Positions 1 to 8,773 of a DNA stretch of 64,000 nucleotides are shown in pieces (the stretch's first letter is position 1; each line of letters begins with the position of its first letter). Both the position numbers and the translations under genes were made by a program. Origin of the DNA: CAYVAP01 sp964343195 (GTDB lineage Bacteria > Bacteroidota > Bacteroidia > J057); contig CAYFIR010000012.1 of assembly GCA_964343195.1 (NCBI GenBank), forward strand, positions 1 through 64,000, in the 5' to 3' direction. The notes beneath the pieces are model-generated. The model searched no databases. It was not told the DNA's origin and saw nothing but the letters and a program-made list of their open reading frames with translations.

Positions 1-91
1 CTACGAACTACGAACTACGAACTACGAACTACGAACTACGAACTACGAACTACGCACTACGAACTACGAACTACGAACTACGAACTACGAA
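1..91. repeat. 7-bp tandem repeat, 13 units of ctacgaa
   Basis: Thirteen head-to-tail copies of the heptamer ctacgaa. Only the eighth unit (50-56) differs, reading ctacgca. The array runs from the window edge, so its full length is unknown. It ends directly at the stop codon of the zinc-ribbon gene on the minus strand. Since 7 is not a multiple of 3, any reading through the array changes frame register with each unit. Confidence 0.97.
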
Positions 92-277
92 CTACTGCTC
101 AATACTCCTCGCGTCAAAATAGACGATTTCCCCTTCTTCGGCTTTCACTTCGACTTCGATGGGGTTACAACAGACTTCGCAGTCCTCGATATAGGTCTGT
201 TCTGGTACGCTGGCGTCCAGGATGAAGCTGATCTGTTGCCAGCAATATGGGCAGGTGAAAAAGTATTCATCAGTCAT
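92..277 (-). CDS. CPXCG-type small zinc-ribbon protein
   Basis: A protein of about 61 residues with two CXXC pairs: CPYC near the N-terminus and CEVCC in the middle. This spacing, followed by an acidic beta-rich tail, matches the CPXCG cysteine-rich family, small probable zinc-binding proteins of unknown role. I chose the ATG at 277 over the in-frame TTG at 295 because a purine-rich stretch (aaagaaag) lies just upstream of the ATG and the family starts close to the first CXXC. The stop codon abuts the heptamer array, so changes in array length cannot alter the protein. The family assignment rests on the cysteine pattern and size. Confidence 0.8.
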   Translation of the reverse strand: MTDEYFFTCPYCWQQISFILDASVPEQTYIEDCEVCCNPIEVEVKAEEGEIVYFDARSIEQ

Positions 278-544
278 GTGACTTTCTTTTTTCAACTCAG
301 GGCTGCGAATAATTGTTGGGAGATGGGGAATGAAAAAATAGCAATTTTCACCTTCGGGTGGTAAACGGCTTGATGGTCCTGCTAAACAACCCCTATCCTT
401 CGACGAATGACCTTTTCCTTATATATGAAAAGCCCTGCTGGACAAGCTAACCAGTTTCCTTTGCCTAACAATCCATGTAAATTTCGTCTTGAGGTTAGGT
501 AGTCGGCCCATATGCCGGTCGTAATCAGATAGAACCAATTCAGC

Positions 545-2107
545 ATGAACGGTATCAGAATCGCTTGCACCCTACTGCTCATAGGGATTTTTACCTTGAA
601 TTTATCAGCACAGGAACGTCCCAAGGAGGTTTCCATTCGTATCAGCCCCAAGTCTGATAGCGAAGTCCTGATTGATACCACCTTTCTCGTATACGGAGAA
701 GTGGAAGTGGACTCTTTGCTGAGTCAATTGGGCATCGATGAAGGCCTTGAGGAGCAGCCACTGCTCAAGGTGATTGTAATTCGTGACCCGGAACGAGAGG
801 CAGATGTCGCCCGTAGTCGTCCCGAGCCTGTTCCAGGTCCCAAGCCTATGCTGGGAGTTTACCTGGATACGGATCACCACGAGAGCGATGGTGTGAGGGT
901 CACAGGGGTATTTGGTGCTGCGGCTGCGGCTGGCGTGGAAGAAAACGACATCATCATAGAGATCGACGGCTCCGAAATCCAGTCCGTAGAAGACATTGGC
1001 GAAGCCAAAGAGTCCAGGCAGGTTGGCGATGTGATGCGGGTGACGGTCAAACGAGATGGGGAGGCCCGGACGATAGCGATCACGATGACTGGTGAGCAGG
1101 CCAAGAGTGTTTCCCGCATGGAGGAAGAGCCACACCAAAAGGGGTTTTTGGGAGTATACACCGAAGAAATTGATGATGAACTGGCGGACAGGCTGGGGCT
1201 GGAGTCTCAATTGGGCGTTTATCTCAAGGAGGTAGTTCCGGGTAGCGGAGCAGATGTCGCGGGGCTGAAATCGGGGGACGTCATTACCCACATAGAAGGT
1301 CGGGAGCTCGATGCTGCCTGGGAACTCGGCGAAGCTCTCGCGGAGTTTTCACCCGGAGAAAAGGTTTTGGTAGGCTATCTGCGTGGATTGCAGCCTGCCA
1401 TCGCTTCGGTAGAGCTTACAGAGAAAATAGAGCATAACCCCAAGCCTACCCGCTGGAAACAGGTCAAGGTTGAAGATCCTTATCTGGGGGTCCACCTCGA
1501 CAACGAAGGCAGGGGAGTGCTGATTACACGGATTATTGAAGGGGAAGGGGCCGAAGCTGCCGGATTGCAGGTCGGAGACCGCATTGTGAGTTTTGACCGC
1601 ACCGATGTAGAAACATTTGAAGGACTGGTAGAACTGATACGTCAGCATATGCCGGGGGATGAAGTACGGCTGGAAATTCTCCGTGGAGAAGACATACAGC
1701 GTGTATCTGCCACTCTCGGCAGCCGCTATCGCCACGAATGGGTTACGTTGCCCCCAGAGGCTGATATGGACCCGGAAGAACTGCTGGAACAAATGGAGGA
1801 TAAGGATCAGGCCAGTGAACTTCAGCAGCAGATGGAGGAGCCGAGCCTGGACATGGAAGAATTTGAGTTTTTCCCGAATCCCAATACCGGACAGTTCCGC
1901 CTGAGATTCACCCTGCCTGATATGGGAGATACCGATGTCCGGGTCTTTAGCCCGGAGGGCAAAGAGGTGTACCGGGAGCGCCTTCGCAATTTCAGTGGTT
2001 CATACGACAAGCGCATCAACCTGGGGGATAACCTGGCTCGGGGAATCTACTTCCTGCAGGTTACCCGCAATGGAAAAGGAATGGTGGAGCGACTGATCAT
2101 TCGATAA
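545..2107 (+). CDS. Secreted triple-PDZ protein with T9SS sorting domain
   Basis: 520 residues. An N-terminal signal peptide ends near SAQ (about residue 23). Three PDZ-like domains follow at roughly 102-185, 199-290 and 311-395, each opening with an LGVY or LGVH carboxylate-loop motif and carrying the GL..GD..... pattern (for example GLKSGDVI and GLQVGDRI). The last 80 residues form a T9SS type A sorting domain: FFPNPNTGQF at its start and GIYFLQV near its end. No trypsin-like, C-terminal-processing or other protease domain is present, so this is not DegP. It is probably exported across the outer membrane and anchored or released there, acting as a peptide-binding or scaffold protein. The partner is unknown. 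It stands alone, with unrelated neighbours. Confidence 0.88.
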   Translation: MNGIRIACTLLLIGIFTLNLSAQERPKEVSIRISPKSDSEVLIDTTFLVYGEVEVDSLLSQLGIDEGLEEQPLLKVIVIRDPEREADVARSRPEPVPGPKPMLGVYLDTDHHESDGVRVTGVFGAAAAAGVEENDIIIEIDGSEIQSVEDIGEAKESRQVGDVMRVTVKRDGEARTIAITMTGEQAKSVSRMEEEPHQKGFLGVYTEEIDDELADRLGLESQLGVYLKEVVPGSGADVAGLKSGDVITHIEGRELDAAWELGEALAEFSPGEKVLVGYLRGLQPAIASVELTEKIEHNPKPTRWKQVKVEDPYLGVHLDNEGRGVLITRIIEGEGAEAAGLQVGDRIVSFDRTDVETFEGLVELIRQHMPGDEVRLEILRGEDIQRVSATLGSRYRHEWVTLPPEADMDPEELLEQMEDKDQASELQQQMEEPSLDMEEFEFFPNPNTGQFRLRFTLPDMGDTDVRVFSPEGKEVYRERLRNFSGSYDKRINLGDNLARGIYFLQVTRNGKGMVERLIIR

Positions 2108-2172
2108 CCATGCGAAGTAAGGCACCCGCACTAAGGCTGATTCCGTAGTCCATGTGCCGCTTTTTATGTGGG

Positions 2173-2249
2173 ATGCGAATCAAGGGTTCACCCCCAAAAA
2201 AGGGCTGTAGCATGTCGTAGAGGCCATGATCATAACCCTTGATTCACAT
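2173..2249. repeat. Inverted repeat between PDZ and thioredoxin-like genes
   Basis: The 12-mer gaatcaagggtt (2177-2188) has its exact reverse complement at 2234-2245. Including flanks, 15 of 16 positions pair (2173-2188 with 2234-2249). The loop is 45 nt and there is no T-run on either side. It lies between convergent genes, so it may form a structured bidirectional 3' end, but it is not a classic intrinsic terminator. Confidence 0.7.
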
Positions 2250-2255
2250 TTCGGG

Positions 2256-2849
2256 TTATATGTTATGGATCAGCGTGGTCAGTTCCGCCTGGGTCAGCTT
2301 TCCTTTGTCTGTATTGTACCATTTCTGTAGTTGTGCAGATATTTCGTGCTTGTCAACTCCCTGATCCATCAGGCTCTGTCGGAACTCCTGTGCCTCCTGT
2401 GGACGTGGCCCCCAGGTATCGAGTACCTTTCCACTCTCTGGCTCAAATATGATCAGCTTGGGGATAGACCTGCCTCCGTAGGTCAAAAAGTTGTCCATGA
2501 CTTCAGGATGCTCGTCTCGTAAGATTAGCCTCAGGGTGATGTTATCACTCTGCTCCGCAATTGCAGAAAGTATCGGGATGATCTGGGCTGCATCACCACA
2601 CCAGCTTTCGGTAAGGACCAGCCAGTTTTGAGGTGAGGAAACAGTGTGAACAGCAGATAATAGCTCGGGGGTGAGGCGAGTCGTCTTATCCAGACGTTTC
2701 ATCCGGCTATGGTTGAGTTTGCTGTAATTTATCAGGTGTTCATCCTGAACTGGGCCAGTAGTTTTTCCTTCCTGTACCAGTTGCTCGATCAGTTTGCGAT
2801 AGCCACTGTAGTCCATCGAGTGTGTCCATGCCTGTTGTAGCAGATCCAT
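2256..2849 (-). CDS. Thioredoxin-like protein with a single active-site cysteine
   Basis: 197 residues, no signal peptide, so probably cytoplasmic. A helical N-terminus (about 1-65) precedes a thioredoxin fold. The usual WCGPC site is replaced by WCGDAAQ, which keeps the nucleophilic cysteine but lacks the resolving one. The cis-proline region is seen as RSIPKLIIF, followed by a WGPRPQ segment. This matches the family of thioredoxin-like proteins common in Bacteroidota and Firmicutes (Pfam Thioredoxin_9 type). With only one cysteine it could act through monothiol chemistry or only as a binding domain. It is transcribed alone, convergent with the PDZ gene. The function is not known. Confidence 0.8.
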   Translation of the reverse strand: MDLLQQAWTHSMDYSGYRKLIEQLVQEGKTTGPVQDEHLINYSKLNHSRMKRLDKTTRLTPELLSAVHTVSSPQNWLVLTESWCGDAAQIIPILSAIAEQSDNITLRLILRDEHPEVMDNFLTYGGRSIPKLIIFEPESGKVLDTWGPRPQEAQEFRQSLMDQGVDKHEISAQLQKWYNTDKGKLTQAELTTLIHNI

Positions 2850-3159
2850 TTAGATAGTTTGAATGAAGAATTACGATCTTCTAATATAGCACAACACTAC
2901 GAATTAGAAGCTTTGGATTGGGAGTAATTTTCCATTGCTCTCGGAGAGGGATGGTGGGCTTTCTGCCTGGGAAGGCAAGGGTGTGTATAGTTTTTGTGTC
3001 GAAAATTCTTGAGACAACTTCATTTGAGGGCTGAATTTTTTTATTAAACTTGCGTTCAATAAAATCGCCCTCACATAAAACTGGTAGTTGGTAGGTGGTT
3101 CAGGAACCCATCTGTCCCTATTGGTTGACAGGAAGAGTGCTTTCTAACCCCAATGTCCT
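2850..3159. other. Divergent intergenic region, 310 bp
   Basis: Separates two divergent genes and must hold both promoters. It is AT-rich near 3035-3065. I could not find a convincing TTG/TANNTTTG pair on either strand and see no repeat or RNA gene. Confidence 0.5.
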
Positions 3160-3915
3160 ATGTTCTCCCCAGCTTCCTTACTTCTGATTTTTTATGCCTT
3201 CGTGTGGACTGCTGAAGACCCACTTGCAGGGCAGAAACTGCCTCTTGATTGTGAGCTTGACACGATTGTGTACCACTTCCCGGATGGGAGCGTGTACGAA
3301 GGGCAGTATTGTACAGAGCCCGAACCAGAGTCTACCAACTCTGAAGATATGCGAGTGGATAGCAGCGAGTACCTGCTTGAACGACTACAGGGGCAGGGCT
3401 CAATGCGATATCCTAATGGAAACGTTTACCAGGGCACATGGGAGGAAGGCAAGCCTCACGGGATGGGCATCATGGCCTTCGCCAGTGGAGTAGTGTATGA
3501 TGGAGCCTGGAACAGAGGAAAAATGACAGGGAACGGGGTGCTGACTTCGCCCAGTGGAAATGTTTATACCGGCGAATTCCTAAATGGAAGGTATCACGGC
3601 CGTGGCCGCCTGGAGTATTATAACGGAGACCTGTATGAGGGAGATTTCCTTGCGGGAAAAAAGCATGGCTACGGGGTGTATCGCTATGATGTAGGCGGGA
3701 TCTACGAAGGCGAATGGAAAAATAACCGCCGTTCCGGCAACGGACTTTACACCTATGCTGATGGCAGCATGTACCAGGGAGAGCTTAAACTTGGCAAACC
3801 CAATGGGCAGGGTATCATGGTACTGCCGGATGGTACCGTTATGAAAGGCGAGTTTATCATGGGAGAATTTCAGGAACCTGATCCGAATGCTACGGTAGTA
3901 GTGGACAATCAATAG
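3160..3915 (+). CDS. MORN-repeat protein, probably exported
   Basis: 251 residues. A hydrophobic N-terminus (SLLLIFYAFVW) looks like a signal peptide or anchor. From about residue 40 the protein is built of seven to eight MORN repeats, each near 23 residues with the pattern YxGxW(x)xGxxHGxG, for example YQGTWEEGKPHGMG and YEGDFLAGKKHGYG. There is an insertion of about 30 polar residues after the first unit. MORN arrays form elongated beta-hairpin sheets that bind lipids or proteins. No catalytic domain is attached. The ATG at 3160 gives the hydrophobic leader directly. A specific function cannot be read from the sequence. Confidence 0.88.
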   Translation: MFSPASLLLIFYAFVWTAEDPLAGQKLPLDCELDTIVYHFPDGSVYEGQYCTEPEPESTNSEDMRVDSSEYLLERLQGQGSMRYPNGNVYQGTWEEGKPHGMGIMAFASGVVYDGAWNRGKMTGNGVLTSPSGNVYTGEFLNGRYHGRGRLEYYNGDLYEGDFLAGKKHGYGVYRYDVGGIYEGEWKNNRRSGNGLYTYADGSMYQGELKLGKPNGQGIMVLPDGTVMKGEFIMGEFQEPDPNATVVVDNQ

Positions 3916-3925
3916 AATCGGGTAC

Positions 3926-3955
3926 AACACGGTTAAATCATGGGAATACCGTGTT
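3926..3955. repeat. Small hairpin after the MORN gene
   Basis: aacacggt (3926-3933) pairs perfectly with accgtgtt (3948-3955) across a 14-nt loop, 10 nt downstream of the MORN stop codon. It has no T-tract, so termination is possible but unproven. Confidence 0.5.
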
Positions 3956-4004
3956 ACAGTTCCCGTTGAGATTGGGACCTAAACAGGAAAACGGCCTTTA
4001 AGTA

Positions 4005-4129
4005 GGAGTCCAAAAAGAACTTTAAGAGAGAGGTATGGAGGAAATGGAGGTATGAAGGCCTTAAGCAGCACTTTGCCTCCATATCCTCATATACTTCATA
4101 CCTATATAATTCTGTCCAACTACTTATGG
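4005..4129 (-). repeat. 125-bp dispersed repeat, copy 1
   Basis: The reverse complement of this segment aligns without gaps to 11441-11565, with about 16 mismatches over 125 positions (about 87% identity, counted by eye). The sequence itself is partly self-complementary: a ggtatgaag arm and a cctccat arm each have a partner inside the unit. It lies between the MORN gene and a glycosyltransferase, which are convergent. It looks like a short non-coding REP- or MITE-like element. Confidence 0.85.
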
Positions 4130-4184
4130 GATCTGATCCCATAAAGGCCGTTGTGTGTCATAACTCCCGGAGTTCGTCCTGGCC

Positions 4185-5681
4185 CTATGCCGTTCTGGCC
4201 CAGGCATGTCGCATGCTGAGGAAGCCTACTGCACCAAATCCCAGCATTTCCATGAGCATGAATGGGAGGATGCTAAAGTCTTCGAAGTAAAATGCCATCA
4301 GCACTCCGAAAAGAAAGTATGCTGCCATGGCCAGTTCCAGCCAGACGGTAGGCTCGATCTTTTTGTTCTTGTACTTGACGTGGTTCCACTTATCCGAACG
4401 CTTTTGCAGGGCAAACTTGGGCGTGCGAATAAAGGGAGTCTGCATTCCTCGGTACCCCTGAAGCACTGCACGGGTATTGTGCAGAGATAGCCCCATGGAG
4501 ATGGATAGATAGGGAATAAAGTTCAGCAGGAATCGCTTCAGGCCTTTTTCCCAGTCCTGTTCTCGCTGGATAAAAGTGATCAGGTAGAACACCGCCAGAA
4601 TCATAAAGCTGCATAGCAGCGCAGCCACTGGTATCAAAAGGAAGTCCACCTTCCCTTCAAATATCTCGTGCTTGATCCATAGCAGGGGCACACTGGTGGC
4701 CCCTAACAGCAACACCAGGATAAACACCGAACTGCTCAGCAGATGCATGGATCCATGCAGTTTACGGATCAAGGGCGCGTCTGATTTCCAGAGAGTTGTG
4801 AGCATCTTGCGCGCAACCTCAGCACCACCCTTCATCCAGCGGTACTGCTGTGATTTGATGGCCCCCATCTCAGCGGGTAGCTCAGCAGGAGCGCCGATCT
4901 CATCCGCGTAGCGGAACTTCCACCCTTTCAGCTGTGCGCGGTAGCTCAGGTCCAGGTCCTCGGTCAGAGTGTCATGCTCCCATCCTCCTGCATCTTCGAT
5001 GCACTCCTTGCGCCACACCCCTGCGGTCCCATTGAAGTTCATGAAGAAGCCCCCAACGTCGCGGCTGAACTGCTCCACGGTGAAGTGAGCGTCGAGGTGA
5101 AAAGCCTGAGCTTCGGTGAAGATGGAATAATCCTGATTGATATGCTCCCAGCGAGCCTGTACCACACCGATTTTGGAATCGGTGAAGTTGGCCATGGTGG
5201 CACGCAGGAAGTTGGGATTGGGGACAAAGTCCGCATCAAAAATCGCGATGAAATTGCCTTTGGCGAGTTTCAGGCCGTATTCCAGCGCTCCGGCTTTAAA
5301 GCCAGTACGCTCCGGTCGGCGAATGTGATGAAACTGATAGCCTTGGGCCTGAAGCTCCGCAATCTTGCGAGCCGCAACCTCTATGGTTTCGTCAGTGGAG
5401 TCATCCAATAACTGAACCTCAAAACTATCCTTGGGATAGTCAAGGGCGGCCATACTATTCAGCAATCGCTCTACAACGTATAATTCATTGTAGATCGGCA
5501 ACTGGATAGTAACGAATGGGAGGTCCTGGTCTCCTTCTAAAGGAGCCTGGGACTTAAACTTCTTCCGATTGCGGAGGAAGGTAAGAATGAGGTGCAACTG
5601 ACCGATGCTATAAATAACAATCAGGACCAGTGCCAGCCCATACAACCCAAGTACAACGTATTCAAATATCTGAACCAACAC
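4185..5681 (-). CDS. Membrane glycosyltransferase family 2 (cellulose-synthase-like)
   Basis: 498 residues. One N-terminal membrane helix (about 5-27) is followed by a cytoplasmic GT2 catalytic domain and then four or so C-terminal membrane helices (from about 305). Catalytic motifs are all present: DDSTDE (UDP binding), DADF (the DxD metal site), TEDLDL (general base region) and QQYRW (the Q/RxxRW motif). This set defines processive GT2 enzymes such as BcsA-like or ceramide-glucosyltransferase-like proteins. There is no PilZ domain. It starts with GTG, as no ATG occurs before residue 83. The second GT2 gene lies upstream on the same strand, 74 bp away, suggesting a joint role in glycan or glycolipid synthesis. 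The substrate is unknown. Confidence 0.9.
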   Translation of the reverse strand: MLVQIFEYVVLGLYGLALVLIVIYSIGQLHLILTFLRNRKKFKSQAPLEGDQDLPFVTIQLPIYNELYVVERLLNSMAALDYPKDSFEVQLLDDSTDETIEVAARKIAELQAQGYQFHHIRRPERTGFKAGALEYGLKLAKGNFIAIFDADFVPNPNFLRATMANFTDSKIGVVQARWEHINQDYSIFTEAQAFHLDAHFTVEQFSRDVGGFFMNFNGTAGVWRKECIEDAGGWEHDTLTEDLDLSYRAQLKGWKFRYADEIGAPAELPAEMGAIKSQQYRWMKGGAEVARKMLTTLWKSDAPLIRKLHGSMHLLSSSVFILVLLLGATSVPLLWIKHEIFEGKVDFLLIPVAALLCSFMILAVFYLITFIQREQDWEKGLKRFLLNFIPYLSISMGLSLHNTRAVLQGYRGMQTPFIRTPKFALQKRSDKWNHVKYKNKKIEPTVWLELAMAAYFLFGVLMAFYFEDFSILPFMLMEMLGFGAVGFLSMRHAWARTA

Positions 5682-5755
5682 GCTTGGAAATTTTTTGCAA
5701 ATTTTAGCTATTGTTCCACGAATTCCAAATAATTGGTGGTAGAACTAACCCTGGT

Positions 5756-6457
5756 TTACAATAACTTAAAAATGGTGGTGATGATTTTGTAGCCTGCCAT
5801 CACCGTTCCTTTGAGGGTTCCGGTGACCTTCGAAACCCCAATTCTGGTCCGATAATCCACCGCTACCTCGGTGCAGCGCAATTTCATTTTTGCTGCCTTT
5901 ACCTGCATTTCTACGGTCCAGCCGTAGGTTTTGTCCTGCATATTCAACTTTTCCAGTGCCTGAAAAGTGATGGCCCGAAAGGGGCCGAGGTCAGAAAATC
6001 GGTAACCATATAGTATACGAATCAGAGTAGTCGCCAGCCAGTTTCCAAAAATTTGTTGTGGCATCATGGAACCGGACTCCCGATCGCCCAATTCTCTGGA
6101 TCCGATGACCATATCATGAGTCCCTGCCAAAATCGGGCCTACTACTTCGGGTAACTGTTGAGGATAATCTGAATAATCTCCATCCAGAAAGACGACTATA
6201 TCCGGGTGCTCGTCACCTTTTTTTTCACTTATATACTGAATGCCGCGCAAACAGGCATACCCATATCCTTTTCGAGGTTCCTGGAGAACCGTGGCTCCAG
6301 CTTCTCTGGCCCTTGATTCGGTTTCGTCGGTAGAATTATTGCTGACGACTATCACTTCCCTTACCCAGTCTTGGGGTATGTCCCGAACCACGTTGCCAAT
6401 GGCATCCTGTTCATTAAATGCAGGGATAACTACGTAGATGTTGCCCCTTGGTTGCAT
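5756..6457 (-). CDS. GT2 glycosyltransferase, DPM1/polyprenyl-phosphate sugar transferase type
   Basis: 233 residues with no membrane helices. It opens with VVIPAFNEQDAIGNVV, typical of GT-A family 2, and has VVSNNSTDET for nucleotide binding and FLDGDYSDYP as the DxD metal motif. A conserved SRELGDRESGSM segment follows. The size and motifs fit soluble dolichyl/undecaprenyl-phosphate mannosyl- or glucosyltransferases, which move a sugar from a nucleotide donor to a lipid carrier at the inner face of the membrane. It is the upstream gene of a likely two-gene operon with the membrane GT2. Substrate specificity cannot be read from the sequence. Confidence 0.88.
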   Translation of the reverse strand: MQPRGNIYVVIPAFNEQDAIGNVVRDIPQDWVREVIVVSNNSTDETESRAREAGATVLQEPRKGYGYACLRGIQYISEKKGDEHPDIVVFLDGDYSDYPQQLPEVVGPILAGTHDMVIGSRELGDRESGSMMPQQIFGNWLATTLIRILYGYRFSDLGPFRAITFQALEKLNMQDKTYGWTVEMQVKAAKMKLRCTEVAVDYRTRIGVSKVTGTLKGTVMAGYKIITTIFKLL

Positions 6458-6706
6458 AGGCCTACTGGTTGGTTAGTGGTAAGGGAGTGATTTGGATTAT
6501 TTGATCTCAATCCAGACCATTTCATATTAGCAAGGGCGCAATTAACGAAAACCTGATGAGAACGCTGTCGTCTGTCAGACCAATCAGGAAGATGCTGCGC
6601 AGTTGATCCATTCATTCCCGGAAACACATTTAATCTGGTGTTAATATTTCCTTCGCTTGCAATGCCCTAATTACCGTTACATACTCAAACCTAATTTTCC
6701 CAAGCT

Positions 6707-8545
6707 ATGCGATTCGCCTTGTTTGCTATGATTCTGCTAGCCTTTAGCTATTCAACTCAGGCTCAGGATCTCCCCAAAATCATCATAGATACCGAGGGCT
6801 CCGTTCATCCCTGGAGCAGCCTTGAAGTCAACAATAACCCGGAAAACTTTCAGTTTGCCATCGTGACCGACCGCACGGGTGGCCACCGTCCGGGGGTATT
6901 CCCTACCGCGATCGAGAAGCTCAACCTGCTGCAGCCAGAGTTTGTCATGAGTGTAGGAGACCTGATCGAAGGCTATACCACCGACGTGGAGCAGATCGAT
7001 CGTGAGTGGGAGGAATTCAATGGATTCATCGACATGCTGTCGGTGCCTTTCTTCTACGTACCCGGCAACCACGACTACATCAACGAGGTCATGGCGGAAG
7101 AATGGAAAAAGCGCTACGGCAAAGATTATTACCACTTTGTCTATCAGGACGTGCTGTTTCTCTGCCTGAATAGCGAAGAAAGAATGCGTGGCGCCGGGCG
7201 GGGCTATATCGACACCCCGCAGCTTGAGTACATCGAGCAGGTACTGGCGGAGAACCCCAACGTAAAATGGACCATGGTCTTCTTGCACCAGCCGCTTTGG
7301 GACCAGGATGATCCCGGCGAATGGCCTGCCGTAGAAGCTGCCCTGAAGGATCGGCCCCACACCGTATTTGCGGGGCACCGGCACCGCTACGTGAAGTACG
7401 AGCAAAACAACGGCAAGTATTTCGTTCTCGCCACTACTGGTGGCGGTAGCAGCCTGCGCGGCACCCGCTTTGGGGAGTTTGACCACGTGGTCTGGGTGAC
7501 CATGACCGACGATGGCCCCATCATTGCCAACCTGCTGCTGGAAGGCATCTGGGACGAGGACATCCACACCGAGGAGATGATGAACTTTTCTCGTCCCCTC
7601 ATGCGCCAGTCTGCGCTAAAAGTGGAGCCCATCTGGGTGGAAGGAGGAGAGGCGCCCGAAACGATGACCGTCCGCCTGGTCAACCACAGCGATGTCCCGA
7701 TGGCCTATGATCTGGAATTTGAATCGAATGGTGACATACAGGTAGCCGAAAGTGAGTGGAAGGATACCCTGCCCCCCAACCAGACCCTGGTCCGTGAGGT
7801 GGGCGTTCAGGTAGCCAATGGCATGACCTGGGTCGAGCCCATCGAAGTGGAGGCCACGGTCACCTACCTGCCAGACAATCAGCCTGCGCTGGAGATCGAG
7901 CAGACCCTGTACCTCCGCCCCGAGCCCAAGCTGGCGATCGAGGAAAAGAAAGTAAAAGTGGACGGTAACCTGAAGGAGTGGCGCAATCCCCGCTTCAACA
8001 GCGAGCATGCCGTGGTAGAAGCCGATCCATTCTCACACGACGGGCCGGAAGATGCATCCTTTACCTGGGATGTGGCCTACGATGAGGAATTCATCTACAT
8101 CGGGGCGAAATTCATGGATGATCAGCTCGAAGTTACCGACGGAGCTGCCCCCTGGAACCAGGACGGTGCCGGCTTGCTGTTTGATGCCCGCCCGATGAAC
8201 ATGAGCGCCTACAACAACGGCGACAATGGCTTTCGGGACTATGCGCCTCTGCTGATCAGTCCGGCGGAAGAGCCCGGCAACGAGCCGAGCGTCTATTACC
8301 GCGATCGCCTGCCAGAGGGCACCCAGATCGTGTGCCAGCGCACCGAAGATGGCTTTGCCATTGAGGCGGCCATCCCCGTAAGCTACGTGAACCAGATGCA
8401 GGGCGGGGAGTGGGAAACCCTCCGGGTAAATGTCATCCAGCGCGACCACGATGACGACGGCACCCACCAAAGCCAACTGATGTGGCAGCCTGACTGGCGC
8501 TATGAGAGCCGCACGGTAGGCACCGGGATGTTCTACCGTCGCTAG
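6707..8545 (+). CDS. Secreted calcineurin-like metallophosphoesterase with CBM9-like C-terminus
   Basis: 612 residues. A signal peptide ends at AQA-Q (about residue 20). The metallophosphoesterase domain (about 50-285) carries the full metal-site set: VTDRTGGH (in place of DxH), GDLIEG, GNHDY, FLHQPLW and GHRHR. A beta-rich linker (about 310-410) precedes a C-terminal domain from about residue 415 that starts VDGNLKEW and includes AYDEEFIYIG and FDARP. This resembles the CBM9-like carbohydrate/heme-binding fold found at the end of many Bacteroidota secreted enzymes. It is probably periplasmic or surface-exposed, hydrolysing a phosphoester that I cannot name. It stands alone. Confidence 0.88.
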   Translation: MRFALFAMILLAFSYSTQAQDLPKIIIDTEGSVHPWSSLEVNNNPENFQFAIVTDRTGGHRPGVFPTAIEKLNLLQPEFVMSVGDLIEGYTTDVEQIDREWEEFNGFIDMLSVPFFYVPGNHDYINEVMAEEWKKRYGKDYYHFVYQDVLFLCLNSEERMRGAGRGYIDTPQLEYIEQVLAENPNVKWTMVFLHQPLWDQDDPGEWPAVEAALKDRPHTVFAGHRHRYVKYEQNNGKYFVLATTGGGSSLRGTRFGEFDHVVWVTMTDDGPIIANLLLEGIWDEDIHTEEMMNFSRPLMRQSALKVEPIWVEGGEAPETMTVRLVNHSDVPMAYDLEFESNGDIQVAESEWKDTLPPNQTLVREVGVQVANGMTWVEPIEVEATVTYLPDNQPALEIEQTLYLRPEPKLAIEEKKVKVDGNLKEWRNPRFNSEHAVVEADPFSHDGPEDASFTWDVAYDEEFIYIGAKFMDDQLEVTDGAAPWNQDGAGLLFDARPMNMSAYNNGDNGFRDYAPLLISPAEEPGNEPSVYYRDRLPEGTQIVCQRTEDGFAIEAAIPVSYVNQMQGGEWETLRVNVIQRDHDDDGTHQSQLMWQPDWRYESRTVGTGMFYRR

Positions 8546-8662
8546 TCGGAATGAAGTAGCCGACCAATAGGTCTCGTCAAAAGATGCTGATAGTCAGTGG
8601 GTATAACTACGAACTATTAACCACGAACTTCGAACTTCTTCCACCAGAGGCCTGGATTTTGC

Positions 8663-8670
8663 TATATTTG
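8663..8670 (+). promoter_or_regulatory. Candidate -7 box (tatatttg)
   Basis: Matches the Bacteroidota -7 consensus TANNTTTG exactly, 104 bp upstream of the ATG at 8774. No clear TTG is seen about 20 nt upstream, so the promoter is only half supported. Confidence 0.45.
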
Positions 8671-8691
8671 GGTTTACAACAACCCACCACG

Positions 8692-8717
8692 GGTCGGCCT
8701 TCGGGCCGGCCTTTTTT
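8692..8717 (+). terminator. Intrinsic terminator or attenuator
   Basis: An 8-bp stem (ggtcggcc with ggccggcc, one G-T pair), a ttcg tetraloop and six T. It lies between the candidate -7 box and the start of the next gene, so it either ends read-through from the phosphoesterase gene or attenuates the downstream gene. Confidence 0.8.
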
Positions 8718-8773
8718 GTTGACTATTGAGCATTGATCAGTATTTTGTATCAACAACTCAACCTCACGTCAAT

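Noticed and set aside
1..91. Possible CRISPR-like array
   Set aside because: The units are 7 bp head to tail with no spacers. No cas genes are present.
605..1291. Long minus-strand ORF opposite the PDZ gene (and similar long ORFs opposite other genes, such as 6752-7567 and 31264-31950)
   Set aside because: Shadow frames of well-supported genes in moderately GC-rich sequence. No motifs and no signal peptide.
3954..4142. Small ORF within dispersed repeat copy 1, with a similar ORF in copy 2
   Set aside because: The two conceptual peptides resemble each other only because the DNA repeat is conserved. Changes fall at all codon positions and the copies end differently, so coding is unlikely.
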